From positions 32,346 through 96,345 of the IMG/VR virus record IMGVR_UViG_3300042566_000599: a DNA stretch of 64,000 nucleotides; one strand, 5' to 3'. The stretch is from a virus. The translations under genes and the position numbers were made by a program. Shown in pieces: positions 31,440 to 40,946 of the stretch (positions are counted from its first letter, which is position 1; the number at the start of each line of letters is the position of its first letter). Under the pieces are notes generated by a model. That model had not been told where the DNA came from, searched no databases, and worked only from the letters and a program-made list of their open reading frames with translations.

Positions 31440-32188
31440 TGTGCACCCCTCAAATCAGAACCAAAAATTGGAACACGTACGAATGCTTCTTGAGCAAAAC
31501 TGCCCATCGCTTCACTGTACTTGTCATTCCAGTTTTCCAGCATAACGTTCGTTGTCACAATAGTGGGCAACGCCTTGTCATACCTTGCACGAAGTATCTC
31601 ATCAAAGGACGCATCGTCGTACTTTGAACCATACTCTTTTCCTAAGTCATCTATGACGAGTATTCGTACGTTCAAAAAGTCAAACTTTGAACGCCCATGA
31701 AGCCCATCTAGTTCGTAAACCATCTGCTTCTTGTCTTCTGGGTCCGCGTCAAATGTCGACTTCTTCTTTGACAAAAACTCAGGGTAAGTCATGTAGTAGA
31801 TAGGACGAGCATTTAATCCGTAATCAGTTGCACTCATACCCAAAATTTTACGAGACTCATCATCATCATCTGGAAGTCGTCTAATAACCTCCATAGCAGC
31901 CACAACTGCATGAGTTGTCTTACCAATGCCAGGGCCACCATCAAACAGCATTCCTACGCCAGTTGTGCCGATGTTTCCCACTTGCTTTATAACAAGGCCG
32001 TTAGCGACGTCACCAATCCACTGGTCATACTCAAGAGGAACCTCTCCTGAACGCTCAACTAAATCCGCAATTTCAAGACCAAGAAAACGACGCGGAATAT
32101 TTGAAGTACGTAATAACCAATGCTTTTTTAAAGATGAAAGTTGATTGACGTCATACACTATTAGATTCCCCCTGTATCTTCTTTTCAT
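31436..32188 (-). CDS. DnaC-like AAA+ helicase loader
   Basis: Loads the ring helicase onto melted DNA. Residues 84-92 show Walker A GGPGIGKTT; Walker B is ILVIDDLGKEY, followed by sensor I PTIVTTNV. The N-terminal 70 residues would bind the helicase. The ATG used overlaps the initiator gene by 38 bases; a GTG at 32158 with GGGGG ten bases before it is a competing start and would shorten the protein by ten residues. The order initiator-loader-helicase resembles lambda O-P with a phage helicase. Confidence 0.88.
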   Translation of the reverse strand: MKRRYRGNLIVYDVNQLSSLKKHWLLRTSNIPRRFLGLEIADLVERSGEVPLEYDQWIGDVANGLVIKQVGNIGTTGVGMLFDGGPGIGKTTHAVVAAMEVIRRLPDDDDESRKILGMSATDYGLNARPIYYMTYPEFLSKKKSTFDADPEDKKQMVYELDGLHGRSKFDFLNVRILVIDDLGKEYGSKYDDASFDEILRARYDKALPTIVTTNVMLENWNDKYSEAMGSFAQEAFVRVPIFGSDLRGAQ

Positions 32189-33131
32189 AGCGCTCTAACT
32201 GCGCTCTTCCAGACATAGAGTTTTGAAACTCTCGTCCATCACTTGCGGTTAGAGTTGCCATCTTAACAGTTGGCGTTTTCTCTTGTGCAACTCGACCAAG
32301 TCCTAAACTCTCTCTGGCTTGGTTCATCTTCTTGCCAAATGACGCTAAGTAAAGTTTATAAAGGCTTGGAGCCTCGTCACCAATCTGCTTAAAGTTACGT
32401 TCATCAACCATAAACAGACGAAGCAACTCAAGTTCTATGAGAGCGGTTGTTCCGTATTGTTTTCTAAACTTTGACAGTGCTCCTGACAGCGCTCTGACAT
32501 TGACGGTTCCTGGGAGGAGGGGATACTTGCGCCCAACCCGAAAAGAAAACTCTGCAGCGACATCCATTGGGGTCCACTCATGCTCTGGACGCTTGCCGCG
32601 TGTTTTCGGGTCGCGTTTAGAGATTTTCTGCGTTGGTGCATCTTTTGGTTCAATGAGTCCAAAGCCTGCCAAGTCGTCGCCATCGTCATAGTTTTTCATA
32701 GGAACCTTCACTTCCTTTAGTGAAACACCTTCGGTGTTTCTAAGTTCTTTTAATTGATTACTATTTTGGCTATTAGGTACTAATGGCTTATTAGTAGATT
32801 GGCTACGTGGACTATTAGTCACGTAGTCATGTGAGGTGCGGTAATTTGAGTCCTCTTCAGCGCGGTAATTTGAGTCCTGTATCTCAATCATGAGTAGGCT
32901 GTTGAATCCGTTGGCACGTCGAGTCGGAGAGGTCTTAATGAGGCCCTGCTTCTCAAGTTCCTTAAGAGCCCTTCTAACGGTCTTATCGGACTTCTTGTCA
33001 GTCTCTCTACCCAAAGCCTCTATTGAGGCCTTAAAACGGCCTCTGGAGCCCGAAAAACGGCATAGTACGACCAACAGTCGGAACTGATAGTCGGTTAATT
33101 GGGCGGTAAACGCCTCCTGAGGGATTTTCAC
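32151..33131 (-). CDS. Winged-helix replication initiator-like protein
   Basis: A 326-residue protein. Residues 10-85 form a winged helix (TDYQFRLLVVLCRF; DKTVRRALKELEKQGLI) as in phage O/DnaD-type initiators. Residues 86-150 are Ser/Asn-rich linker containing an eight-residue tandem duplication, DSNYRAEE then DSNYRTSH. The C-terminal half is helical and may bind the loader. The linker DNA carries the repeats and AT-rich tract described as a possible origin. It is the promoter-proximal replication gene, and its product may also control the operon. Confidence 0.65.
   Translation of the reverse strand: MKIPQEAFTAQLTDYQFRLLVVLCRFSGSRGRFKASIEALGRETDKKSDKTVRRALKELEKQGLIKTSPTRRANGFNSLLMIEIQDSNYRAEEDSNYRTSHDYVTNSPRSQSTNKPLVPNSQNSNQLKELRNTEGVSLKEVKVPMKNYDDGDDLAGFGLIEPKDAPTQKISKRDPKTRGKRPEHEWTPMDVAAEFSFRVGRKYPLLPGTVNVRALSGALSKFRKQYGTTALIELELLRLFMVDERNFKQIGDEAPSLYKLYLASFGKKMNQARESLGLGRVAQEKTPTVKMATLTASDGREFQNSMSGRAQLERYEKKIQGESNSV
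32722..32878. other. Candidate replication origin inside the initiator gene
   Basis: GCGGTAATTTGAGTCCT occurs perfectly at 32838-32854 and 32862-32878, a 24-bp period. Immediately beside it lies an AT-rich tract (about 32741-32800) with repeated CTATTAG/ATTAGTA units, the inverted pair CTACGTG (32803-32809) with CACGTAG (32820-32826), and a perfect 8-bp hairpin GAAACACC-TTC-GGTGTTTC (32722-32740). Iterons next to an AT-rich stretch within the initiator gene is the plan of lambda ori inside O. Only two iterons are seen, so a simple coding duplication remains possible. Confidence 0.4.
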
Positions 33132-33140
33132 GGGCGAACT

Positions 33141-33716
33141 CTACTCGCCAAATGGGTCGATGTCTTTTTTGCCCATATCTTCTCTCAAGCGGTCTTCTAC
33201 GGCTTTTGAGAGGGTGTCTAGAACACCGCTGGTGATGTAGTTAGCAAAGGATTCGATAAAGTTAGATAAGGCTTCCTGCATCTCTTCATACAGCAGGTCA
33301 GACTCCTCGTCGTCAAACTCGACCTCGATAAGTTCCAGTCCGTCTTCAATATTCCAGGTCTCCAATGCTAGGTCCTCAACTGCATGAAGAAGTAGATGCG
33401 CCTCAGTAGTGTCTTCCCAAACCATTGCAAGAATATCCTCGGCGGTTATTTCTCTTGTTATTTCTTTTCTAGGGTTGTTACACATAGTTATGTCTTGCGC
33501 ACGAACTACAAGCGTATCTATCTGTTTATCACCGTCTGTAAAAAATAAATGAAACTTAACCCCCGTCTCATTTAACACTTCTTCAATTGAGGCGTTAAAC
33601 AATGGCAAGTTCATTACTGGAAACACAACTAGAGCATCTGGGTTTAAGTTTATGAGACGTCGTAATCCGTCTTTTACGTCGCCATCTTTATACGGCAAAA
33701 CAATAATCTTTTTCAT
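33141..33716 (-). CDS. Hypothetical protein, Rossmann-like N-terminus
   Basis: A 191-residue acidic protein. Residues 1-75 alternate strands and helices (KKIIVLPYKDGDV; DALVVFPVMNLPL; KFHLFFTDGDKQID) as in Rossmann-like or SLOG-like folds, but no catalytic motif is identified. The C-terminal half is helical and Glu/Asp-rich. It lies at the border of the replication and structural blocks. Confidence 0.45.
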   Translation of the reverse strand: MKKIIVLPYKDGDVKDGLRRLINLNPDALVVFPVMNLPLFNASIEEVLNETGVKFHLFFTDGDKQIDTLVVRAQDITMCNNPRKEITREITAEDILAMVWEDTTEAHLLLHAVEDLALETWNIEDGLELIEVEFDDEESDLLYEEMQEALSNFIESFANYITSGVLDTLSKAVEDRLREDMGKKDIDPFGE

Positions 33717-33724
33717 GGCCCCTC

Positions 33725-33997
33725 CTACAAACGTGTCAACCTCTGTTGAACCGTCATCGGTTTGTTTAAGTACTTGGTTAGTACCAAGGAGACAAAGGTA
33801 GCGGCTGGGACCAAAATCACCAAGTTGAGATGCAGCCCATACAAGACGTACATGGCTCCAAAACTTAATGGTGGAGCAAAGAAAATGTTTATACTGGACT
33901 TACCAATCCATGTCCCAAGAAGGGTTATGTCGAGAAGTTCTAGAACGTAGGTTACGGCAAAGCCTGTAAGCACTACTGCAATGAGGAGGTCTGTCAT
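33725..33997 (-). CDS. Small membrane protein, possible holin
   Basis: A 90-residue protein with three hydrophobic segments: about 4-22 (LIAVVLTGFAVTYVLELL), 38-55 (FAPPLSFGAMYVLYGL) and 57-75 (LNLVILVPAATFVSLVL), then a basic tail. This size and layout fit a class I holin. It ends the structural operon, a common place for lysis genes, yet no soluble endolysin gene is adjacent. Function remains a guess. Confidence 0.45.
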   Translation of the reverse strand: MTDLLIAVVLTGFAVTYVLELLDITLLGTWIGKSSINIFFAPPLSFGAMYVLYGLHLNLVILVPAATFVSLVLTKYLNKPMTVQQRLTRL

Positions 33998-34006
33998 AGG
34001 AGCATC

Positions 34007-35962
34007 CTATATGGACAGATTGGTGTATTCAACTCCGCTATAGGTCACTATGCGCCAGAAAGAGTTTGGCGGAACCCAGTCTATAAGTGTCTGAGAAAGT
34101 CTAGGTACCTTTAAGGCTTTTCCGTAGTACATGTGTGACGCAGACTCGTTTGCTGTACCTTCCCAAACAACGCCAAATTGAGAAGATAGATTTCCATCAA
34201 AGGGGTCAGTAGCAGTAAAACTAGCCTCTAACTGGAAAGAGTCAACATTGGCTGTCTCTCCTGATAAAGGGTCAACTTCAACGTTTAATGCAAAGTCTAA
34301 CTCTGTCAACACTTGAGAAGAGTCTACGTATGTAGTAACTGAGTATCTTTGCCAAGATGTTGAGAGGCTAATTGAGCCAGATATTTCTGCTTCAGTAATA
34401 TCTACAGCGTTATCTCTGGGTGTCAAGGTTACTGTAGCGTCAACAGGTGCAGACGCTACTGCGTAGAACGATAGTGTGAAGTACTTTTCAGCAACAGGAA
34501 CTGTATCAGTGGTGGTCTCTATCGTTGCTCCAGAGGAGATGTCTACTTGTAGAGACTCATCACTTGCAAGGATATCTAGAGGAACATTCGAGTCTAAAGT
34601 AAACGCGTCTGCTGTAATTGTCCACTCATTAGTAGTCCCTTCAAATGAAGGGTTCTTTATGTAGTTACTTTTATTTGGATTTAACAAAATGTTAATTGCT
34701 CTTGCTTCATCGAATGATTGGACATCTCCAGCATGCAAATCTACTTGGTCTACATAGTAAGTTCCAGCAGCACTAAATGCAAAACGTAAACTGGCATAAA
34801 CCGTATCTGTTGGGCTAGTTATGGTGGTCCACTTGCTCTGCCAAGTGTTATTTGCTGCAAGTGCTGTTGCTGTAGATGCGCTTAAAAAAGCACCGTCTTT
34901 GTCGTACCAACGCACAGACATAGTTATGTTTCCAGCACTTGTTGGAGATTTTCCTTGAAATCCAAAAGTGTACTCAGCCTCTTCCTCTACAGGAACGCCC
35001 TTAGTGATTGGCGCATCAGCACCTAAGTTTATTTGAGAGGAACTACTAGCAGCGATAATTTCACAGGTGTACGTTTCATCAATAACTTTTTCAGATGTAG
35101 GAGGCACTTGAGTTGTTACAGCATCTATGGTGCAGTTTGTTGTTTGCCAATTTCCAGTAGAGTCATAGAAAGTTGAGTCTTGAGCAGTTAGAAGTAAGTT
35201 TGTTGACACAGTTGTTGTCGGCGCATACCCAGTCAAAGCCTCTACGTATGTGTCAATCCCGCTTTTTAATCCCTTGCGGCTATACATGTACAGCGCTTCA
35301 CGCACTAGCCTCTTTTGACTACGCAAAGGAATGTTTGGTTCATAATCAAGCCCTACGTTAAAAGATTCTAAAGGAACTAAGGATGCTGGAGTTCTATCAA
35401 CAGCATGGTTAGGTCTTGCTAAATCTGTTTGAGTTAGCAGTTGCTCATATGTAAAGGACAGGCCGTCCATAAAAGAGAATAGTGCAGAAGTTTCATCAAC
35501 AATTCCAAGAGGACTTTGAATACTGCTTGTAAAAACTCTTGGAAGAGTGTTCATCATTCGTTCTTGCATATTGTGGTTTGTAGGGATTAAATCTGAGATT
35601 TGACCTGCAGAAACCCAATAGCCAGCGTCAATTAAGAGAAAGACCCTATAGAATACTTGTCTGCCACTTTCTAAGGCAGGAACTCCAACAGCATCTTCAG
35701 AATCTATGAAGTCGTCTCTAGAAACATTTCCCTCTGTCGCAGTCTCTTCCCAAAGAATTACTCCATCTTCAGCATGCTCGGGATATCCTGCTTGATTTCG
35801 TACAAGTCTAATTCGTGTAAATTCACCCGTAGGCGGTTGCCACGTAACATATGTTTTATGAAAATCTAAGACCGTTAAGGTCATTGGATTTACTGAATAA
35901 GCAAGTTTTGGTTTTAGACCGTAGGTATCTGTTCCATAGGTAAACCGACCATATTTAGCCAT
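34007..35962 (-). CDS. Baseplate/tail protein with P2 gpI-like and carbohydrate-binding-like domains
   Basis: A 651-residue structural protein. The N-terminus (FHKTYVTWQPP through RIRLVRNQAGYP) is FN3-like. Around 130-240, MMNTLPRVFTSS through FMDGLSFTYEQLLTQT resembles tail protein I, which links baseplate and fibers. After about 260 there are two to three beta-sandwich segments (YTFGFQGKSP; YFTLSFYAVAS) like carbohydrate-binding modules. It is probably the distal baseplate protein that touches the host surface or anchors fibers. Confidence 0.65.
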   Translation of the reverse strand: MAKYGRFTYGTDTYGLKPKLAYSVNPMTLTVLDFHKTYVTWQPPTGEFTRIRLVRNQAGYPEHAEDGVILWEETATEGNVSRDDFIDSEDAVGVPALESGRQVFYRVFLLIDAGYWVSAGQISDLIPTNHNMQERMMNTLPRVFTSSIQSPLGIVDETSALFSFMDGLSFTYEQLLTQTDLARPNHAVDRTPASLVPLESFNVGLDYEPNIPLRSQKRLVREALYMYSRKGLKSGIDTYVEALTGYAPTTTVSTNLLLTAQDSTFYDSTGNWQTTNCTIDAVTTQVPPTSEKVIDETYTCEIIAASSSSQINLGADAPITKGVPVEEEAEYTFGFQGKSPTSAGNITMSVRWYDKDGAFLSASTATALAANNTWQSKWTTITSPTDTVYASLRFAFSAAGTYYVDQVDLHAGDVQSFDEARAINILLNPNKSNYIKNPSFEGTTNEWTITADAFTLDSNVPLDILASDESLQVDISSGATIETTTDTVPVAEKYFTLSFYAVASAPVDATVTLTPRDNAVDITEAEISGSISLSTSWQRYSVTTYVDSSQVLTELDFALNVEVDPLSGETANVDSFQLEASFTATDPFDGNLSSQFGVVWEGTANESASHMYYGKALKVPRLSQTLIDWVPPNSFWRIVTYSGVEYTNLSI

Positions 35963-35972
35963 TTACGTCCTC

Positions 35973-36359
35973 TTAAACCGACAAGTCGCCAGATAGTAAC
36001 CATTCATTTGAAGCAATCTTTATTAGTCTTGCTTCTCCATATTGAGCATCTATTTTTGTTTTTGAACCAGAAGATAAAAGCGTAACTCCTACAGCGCCTT
36101 CTACCTGCACCTGTCCAGTTCCTTTTTGTAAAAGAATAATTGTTTGACCGATATCAAAGTTTACAGAACTTTCTACAGGAACTGTAACAGATACGGTACT
36201 TGAGTTAGTAAAAACTAACGCTCTTCCAGCGTTTGCCAAGGTTAAAGGGTGAGAGGTACCTGATATGTTTACTACTTCTCTTTTTGTTGCATCGGTTATC
36301 GCGACTGCTAAGTCTATCCATTCAGAACCACTGTATACTTGCGCTGTTTTGTATGTCAT
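35973..36359 (-). CDS. Hypothetical tail-tip protein
   Basis: A 128-residue beta-rich protein; repeated strands such as ALVFTNSSTVSVTVP and IILLQKGTGQVQVEG are typical of fiber or trimeric tail-tip domains. The four-base overlap with the gene upstream places it in the baseplate operon. No enzymatic motif. Confidence 0.5.
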   Translation of the reverse strand: MTYKTAQVYSGSEWIDLAVAITDATKREVVNISGTSHPLTLANAGRALVFTNSSTVSVTVPVESSVNFDIGQTIILLQKGTGQVQVEGAVGVTLLSSGSKTKIDAQYGEARLIKIASNEWLLSGDLSV

Positions 36360-36949
36360 ATGATTGCTCCCATCAGTATTTTGATTCCATCATCGGACAT
36401 TAATAAGTTTGTTATATCTGTTCCATCTACTTGCGGAGAAATAATAGAGACATCTGAAGAAGAGTCTACCCATATAGTTCCAGCAGGAACGCTTGAGGGC
36501 TGAGTTGCTGAGTACACGATAGGAACAACCTGTTGACTGTATGTAAAGATATTTCCACTAGCGGTTACGTTTGAAACCACTGCGTTAGAAGAGTTTTTGA
36601 ACTCAATCAAGTTTGCTGTTTGACCCGACTTTGCCTTTATGGTGAGGCTTATGACGTTGTTTGCAGAGGATGTGATGACTGAACCTCCTGTTAGAGATAT
36701 AAAGTCATCGTAAACATCTTTGAGTCCGTACTCAATGTTTGCTAAACGGTCTTTAAGGGTGTTCCAGTTGGTTGTGGAAAAATCAACTGTTCCTACCCAG
36801 CCAGAACCTGTGGTAATACTTGTGCCTAGGTTACCCTGTAAAGCAACAACCTCTTCTTGAAGAGAGTTCACATGGGCAGCAAGGACGGTGTCTGTAAAGT
36901 CCACTTTTGTGGTGAACGACTTAACCGTTGTGGGATATGACGCTGTCAC
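36356..36949 (-). CDS. Hypothetical tail/fiber-associated protein
   Basis: A 197-residue protein with a helical first third (HVNSLQEEVVALQGNLG, coiled-coil-like) and a beta-rich end containing GTIWVDSSSDVSII, the kind of attachment segment seen in phage fiber trimers. Upstream is a 67-base gap holding the palindrome GACCTTAAAGGTC (36965-36977). Confidence 0.5.
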   Translation of the reverse strand: MTASYPTTVKSFTTKVDFTDTVLAAHVNSLQEEVVALQGNLGTSITTGSGWVGTVDFSTTNWNTLKDRLANIEYGLKDVYDDFISLTGGSVITSSANNVISLTIKAKSGQTANLIEFKNSSNAVVSNVTASGNIFTYSQQVVPIVYSATQPSSVPAGTIWVDSSSDVSIISPQVDGTDITNLLMSDDGIKILMGAII

Positions 36950-37016
36950 TTTCCTCTTCCTTCCGACCTTAAAGGTCTATTTTCGTCTACTTGCCCCCTA
37001 TTTGTCTGCTGAACTC

Positions 37017-37727
37017 CTAGGCTATCTGGTTCATGGTTACGATTAAGGAGGGTACTGCTGGCTTTGGGCTTGATGCTGATTCGCTTTCTATTGCCATTTG
37101 AGTGGTATCAGTAGACCAAGCCAGTTGAACGTATTCATCATGTTTTAAGTCAATAAAAAAGTTCCATGCAGCAACTGCGTATTTTCCAGAATTTAAGTTT
37201 AGCCTAGTTGCAGAATTGGTTACATTAGAGCCATTCTTTTTTAACCAAATCCAGATGCTGTCTCCTGACCCTCCTCCTCCACCAGTTCTGTGGTGTATTT
37301 GGGCTGAAAACTGTACGTTATATGTTCCGCTTTCTTCTACCGTAAACTTTGAATTATCTTTTACTGCTATTCCTTCTTCATAGTCTTTGTTGTTTACTGA
37401 AAAGTTATAGGCTGTATTGATAGCAGCGGCAGTTTGGTCTGAACTACTAAACCAAGACCCGTAAGCAAAGACTCCCTGTGGTTCTTTTGAGAACTCACCA
37501 ATCCATACTGGATACTCTGGGTCACCACCTACGTAGAGGATGTAGACACCAGTTCCAATTGCAGGAGGTCTTTTAGTAGAGACAACAGGCCAAATCCAAT
37601 TCGTTACTGAGTCACTGTTAAACGAAGTGGACTGAACCTTTACCTTTAGACGCCTCAAATGAAGTGGGTCTCGGTTGTCTACGACAACTCCTCTGTAAAT
37701 TCCCTGTAATCTTTTTATAATATCCAT
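37017..37727 (-). CDS. Baseplate gpV-like protein with C1q-like domain
   Basis: A 236-residue protein. Residues 1-85 are the OB-fold of baseplate spike proteins (gp5/gpV): IYRGVVVDNRDPLHLRRLKV, WIWPVVSTKRPPAIG and YPVWIGEF. Residues 95-236 form a C1q/TNF-like jelly roll (FTVEESGTYNVQFSAQIHH; DEYVQLAWS), a trimeric module used for binding. The usual beta-helix spike is replaced by this domain. It is coupled to the J-like gene by one base. Confidence 0.7.
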   Translation of the reverse strand: MDIIKRLQGIYRGVVVDNRDPLHLRRLKVKVQSTSFNSDSVTNWIWPVVSTKRPPAIGTGVYILYVGGDPEYPVWIGEFSKEPQGVFAYGSWFSSSDQTAAAINTAYNFSVNNKDYEEGIAVKDNSKFTVEESGTYNVQFSAQIHHRTGGGGGSGDSIWIWLKKNGSNVTNSATRLNLNSGKYAVAAWNFFIDLKHDEYVQLAWSTDTTQMAIESESASSPKPAVPSLIVTMNQIA

Positions 37728-39283
37728 TATACAAGAGTTACGTTTTCTTCTTTTAGTCTAAATATTTCATCAGAACCACTTACTAGTGAAGAGTTAAGCG
37801 CCACTGAACCTCCGTCGATATAGAACAGAGTTACTTTTGCAGTTTTTACTCCTGGCACTTGTTGCACAGAGTACTCGATATCTTGCGGGTATATCGTGTC
37901 TGCAAAGTCCATGTTTGAGTACCCAAAATCTGTTAATAGTTGATTTTTTATAGAGCCCTCAACCTCGGACGCTGTGTATTGGTCTAACTTGGTGTAATCA
38001 ACTCCAACAACAATGTCTACATAGACAGGAGGAGAGACTGTTACTGAAGTTCCTAAAAGAGTTTTATCAGACAAATAAAGTTCTACGTCAGATTCTAACT
38101 CCGTCCATTCAATAGTTGGATTGCCTGCCCCATCTAATCCTGGACTTTCATCTGCATCTGTTGTGTTTCTTGTTGGAGAAATGTATATAGTTACAGAGGT
38201 CCACACATTTGCTACAGCATTTGCTTTTCCAACTCCAGTCACTGCTAAAGCCAAATCCGCATAATCCTGCAGCGTAACTGCTCTGTTGTTTGCTCTTAAT
38301 GAGAGCGCCGCAGAGGTTCTTATTTGGTCTGTTTCTTCAGGGTCTGCTCCACCTATCGCAACGTCGTCGTTGGTTACGGTTATCGCACTTTGAATTGCAG
38401 AGACCTGAACCTCTGATAACCCAGGTAAATAGTCAATAGTGATTATGGTGTCTGGCTCTACATTTCCCAATGCGCCACCACCCACAATGTACTTAGCACG
38501 AATCTCTGAGTATAAAGTTGGGATTACTCCTGAAACTCCGTCCCCAAGTAAAACTGTAACTACATTGTCTTCATCAGATACCGCAGTAAATACTTGGTCT
38601 GTTGGACCGTAGTCAATGATATGTTGTACTTGAGTCCATTTAGTGTAAAGGTCACCGTCCTGTACATACAGTTCTATGCTTCCATCAACTACGGGGATTT
38701 GACTTAGTTCAAATGACATTCCAGGTTCTCCTGTAGAGTTCCCAATACGTTCACCGTAAATATTGACATCATCTCCAACAAGTATGATTGAACGTCCTTC
38801 AGAAGCAGGGACGGTCTCTTCTCCTGGCACTGAGGCTACAGCAGCGGGAACCACAGCAGCAGCATCGGTAGTAAAGTAGAGAGTTGTTACAGTGTCTCCA
38901 ACTACTATTTCTCCAGTAATTACTGTTCCTTCAGGAATTGTTAGTTGTGATGCTGAAGAGTTGCTGAAAGTAACATCCACTGTTGCCTGACGATAACCTG
39001 CAGGAACATATCCATACGTTTGAGCAATATTAAGCACGCTCTGACGTTGTGTCGCAGTTACGAGGAATGCTTCGTTTATACTTCGGTCTATATAGTAAGA
39101 GAGTAAATCTGCCATATAAGCAAATGCTTCTACTAAAGCAACTCCAAAGTCTGCAGGGTCAGCAGCAGTCCAGTTAGGTACACGGTCTTGGATACGTGCT
39201 ATCAATTCCTCACGAATTGAGGTGTAATCCTTGCTGGTATAGTCAAAAGCAATAGGGATATTGGACGGAGGGGTGACTGTCAT
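37727..39283 (-). CDS. Baseplate J-like protein
   Basis: A 518-residue baseplate wedge component. DPADFGVALVEAFAYMADLL and YYIDRSINEAFLVTATQRQS are the classical opening of Baseplate_J proteins; EGTVITGE, the middle TDQIRTSAALSLRANNRAVT and LQDYADLALAVTGVGKANAV complete the match. It joins the hub to the tail sheath contraction machinery. The ATG overlaps the gp25-like gene's stop. Confidence 0.92.
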   Translation of the reverse strand: MTVTPPSNIPIAFDYTSKDYTSIREELIARIQDRVPNWTAADPADFGVALVEAFAYMADLLSYYIDRSINEAFLVTATQRQSVLNIAQTYGYVPAGYRQATVDVTFSNSSASQLTIPEGTVITGEIVVGDTVTTLYFTTDAAAVVPAAVASVPGEETVPASEGRSIILVGDDVNIYGERIGNSTGEPGMSFELSQIPVVDGSIELYVQDGDLYTKWTQVQHIIDYGPTDQVFTAVSDEDNVVTVLLGDGVSGVIPTLYSEIRAKYIVGGGALGNVEPDTIITIDYLPGLSEVQVSAIQSAITVTNDDVAIGGADPEETDQIRTSAALSLRANNRAVTLQDYADLALAVTGVGKANAVANVWTSVTIYISPTRNTTDADESPGLDGAGNPTIEWTELESDVELYLSDKTLLGTSVTVSPPVYVDIVVGVDYTKLDQYTASEVEGSIKNQLLTDFGYSNMDFADTIYPQDIEYSVQQVPGVKTAKVTLFYIDGGSVALNSSLVSGSDEIFRLKEENVTLV

Positions 39284-39696
39284 AGGTTCTCCTCATAAGG
39301 AATTAGGTTGCCTGATAATGCGATAAATCCAATTGTAGTGGATACTACTTCTTCGTTTGGAAGAGCGTAGATAATTTCTAGATTAATGGTGCCTGTAAAA
39401 GAGTCAAAAGCCGTGTTTACTGACTGAAGGTCTAGTCTTGGAAGTTGGGTGTTGAAGGAGGTTGTGACCAAGTCTTGAACAATGTCAGCAGCAGAGTCCT
39501 GGTTTTCAAAGATAGCAAGAGGAATGTCTGTCCCAAATAAGGGCCTCATAACCCTTTCGTTTACAGCGGTTCCTACTACTGACCTGACTTTGTCAGCCCA
39601 AATTTTTGATTGGTCTTTTGTTTGACTTACTTTGCCGTAAGGGTCGATTGAAAAGGGCAAAGATATTGCCACTTCGTCTTTCTTTACCTTATTCAT
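39280..39696 (-). CDS. gp25-like baseplate wedge protein
   Basis: A 138-residue protein of the T4 gp25/gpW family: IWADKVRSVVGTAVNERVMR, PLFGTDIPLAIFENQDSAA and VNLEIIYALP-type strands (here TINLEIIYALP). It initiates sheath assembly by offering a sheath-like handshake. Size and its place directly before the J-like gene fit. Confidence 0.88.
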   Translation of the reverse strand: MNKVKKDEVAISLPFSIDPYGKVSQTKDQSKIWADKVRSVVGTAVNERVMRPLFGTDIPLAIFENQDSAADIVQDLVTTSFNTQLPRLDLQSVNTAFDSFTGTINLEIIYALPNEEVVSTTIGFIALSGNLIPYEENL

Positions 39697-40946
39697 CTAC
39701 TTTCCCATCTTCTTGGAGTAACCTTAAACCCGCCGCTCGTCTGCTTTATCATTGCAGAAGGTGCACTAATTTTGACTTTAGTTGGAGCCGCAATTTCATC
39801 TAAAGACATCTCAAATTCTACATTTCTAGTAGGACTTGAGGGTGCCACCTCTGGTCTTTTAGATGAGTCTTGATTTTTTCCCACCCCATCTGTCATACAA
39901 GAAAATTCCATTTCATATTTTCCAAACCAAGTAACAAAGTGCTCTACCTTAGTGATTACCCAATAACCATCAGTAAATTCCCCAGTTCCTCTAATGTCTA
40001 TCGTTTTGTAAGGGGAAACTCTTGGGTCTCCTTGACCAGTTCCTTCGGCAAAATAAGAGTACCTTGACAAAGTTGCATGCGCATCAGATAGCGTTCTAGC
40101 CATATTTGGACTTACTGATATTGTTGTAGACAGTGACTCTTTGAATAATGGCGTTTTTACATCTTTTCTAATTTTCTTTTTACTAGACGGTGAAGAAGAG
40201 TTAGAAAAAACTTTTGCGGTATAAGGGTCAACTCCTGCTATGTTTTTTTCTCTTTTATTGAACATAGAAAGAGCAGTTGAGTCTCCCATAGAAGGCACAA
40301 AAGAATCTAGTTTAGTTTGGTATACCGAAGTGTATCGAGGTATTTCATTATCTTCTGCGCTCAGAATTGGGGCTGACGTTACAAACTGGTCAATCATTTT
40401 ATCTAAAGGGTGAAAGTGAACTTCGGTACCGTATGCTTGACAAACGTACCCTATTCTTCTTGCTAACTCCTGTAGTTTTTCCCAATAGGTATGGTTAACC
40501 ATAGACTGTTGACTAAATATGGTTTTGTGAGCAGTTACCTTTGAGGTTAACTTAAACTTCTTAGATATTTCTTCAACAATTTGAGAGGCAGATTTGTTTA
40601 CCCAAATTTTGTCATCAGTTTCTTTTAATCCAAAAGCAGCCCCAATACCCTTAACTACAACTCTACGGTCCATACTCTTTTCTGTTTTTGGCTCAACTTG
40701 ATACACGTAACCATAAAATTTTCCTTTAGCCATTTGAGTTTGCCATTGAACAAGCATAATTACACCAGTTTTTAAAGCCTTCAAGTAAAAAGTAGATTGA
40801 TAGGGAAAAGAAAGTTCTATTACATCTTGTTTACCAATTTCTTGAATTAACCGAAAGTTTTTAGGTTGTTGGTTAAATCCAGGAAAGTCTGGAAATGTAA
40901 CTGAGAACTTTGTTCCTAGTCTATTTTGACGCAAGTTATCATTCAT
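39693..40946 (-). CDS. Baseplate hub protein (gpD-like)
   Basis: A 417-residue protein with the tail-hub layout: an N-terminal beta domain about residues 20-110, a helical insertion with ASQIVEEISKKFKLT, QSMVNHTYWEKLQELARRIG and a final tube-like domain. This is the order in gpD/gp27/XkdQ hub proteins, which form the ring above the spike. A disordered Ser/Lys stretch lies in the middle (SSSPSSKKKIRKD). It overlaps the LysM gene by eight bases. Confidence 0.75.
   Translation of the reverse strand: MNDNLRQNRLGTKFSVTFPDFPGFNQQPKNFRLIQEIGKQDVIELSFPYQSTFYLKALKTGVIMLVQWQTQMAKGKFYGYVYQVEPKTEKSMDRRVVVKGIGAAFGLKETDDKIWVNKSASQIVEEISKKFKLTSKVTAHKTIFSQQSMVNHTYWEKLQELARRIGYVCQAYGTEVHFHPLDKMIDQFVTSAPILSAEDNEIPRYTSVYQTKLDSFVPSMGDSTALSMFNKREKNIAGVDPYTAKVFSNSSSPSSKKKIRKDVKTPLFKESLSTTISVSPNMARTLSDAHATLSRYSYFAEGTGQGDPRVSPYKTIDIRGTGEFTDGYWVITKVEHFVTWFGKYEMEFSCMTDGVGKNQDSSKRPEVAPSSPTRNVEFEMSLDEIAAPTKVKISAPSAMIKQTSGGFKVTPRRWESR

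Noticed and set aside
32838-32878. CRISPR-like or transposon repeat
   Set aside because: Only two copies with a seven-base spacer inside a coding region; no terminal inverted repeats or transposase nearby.
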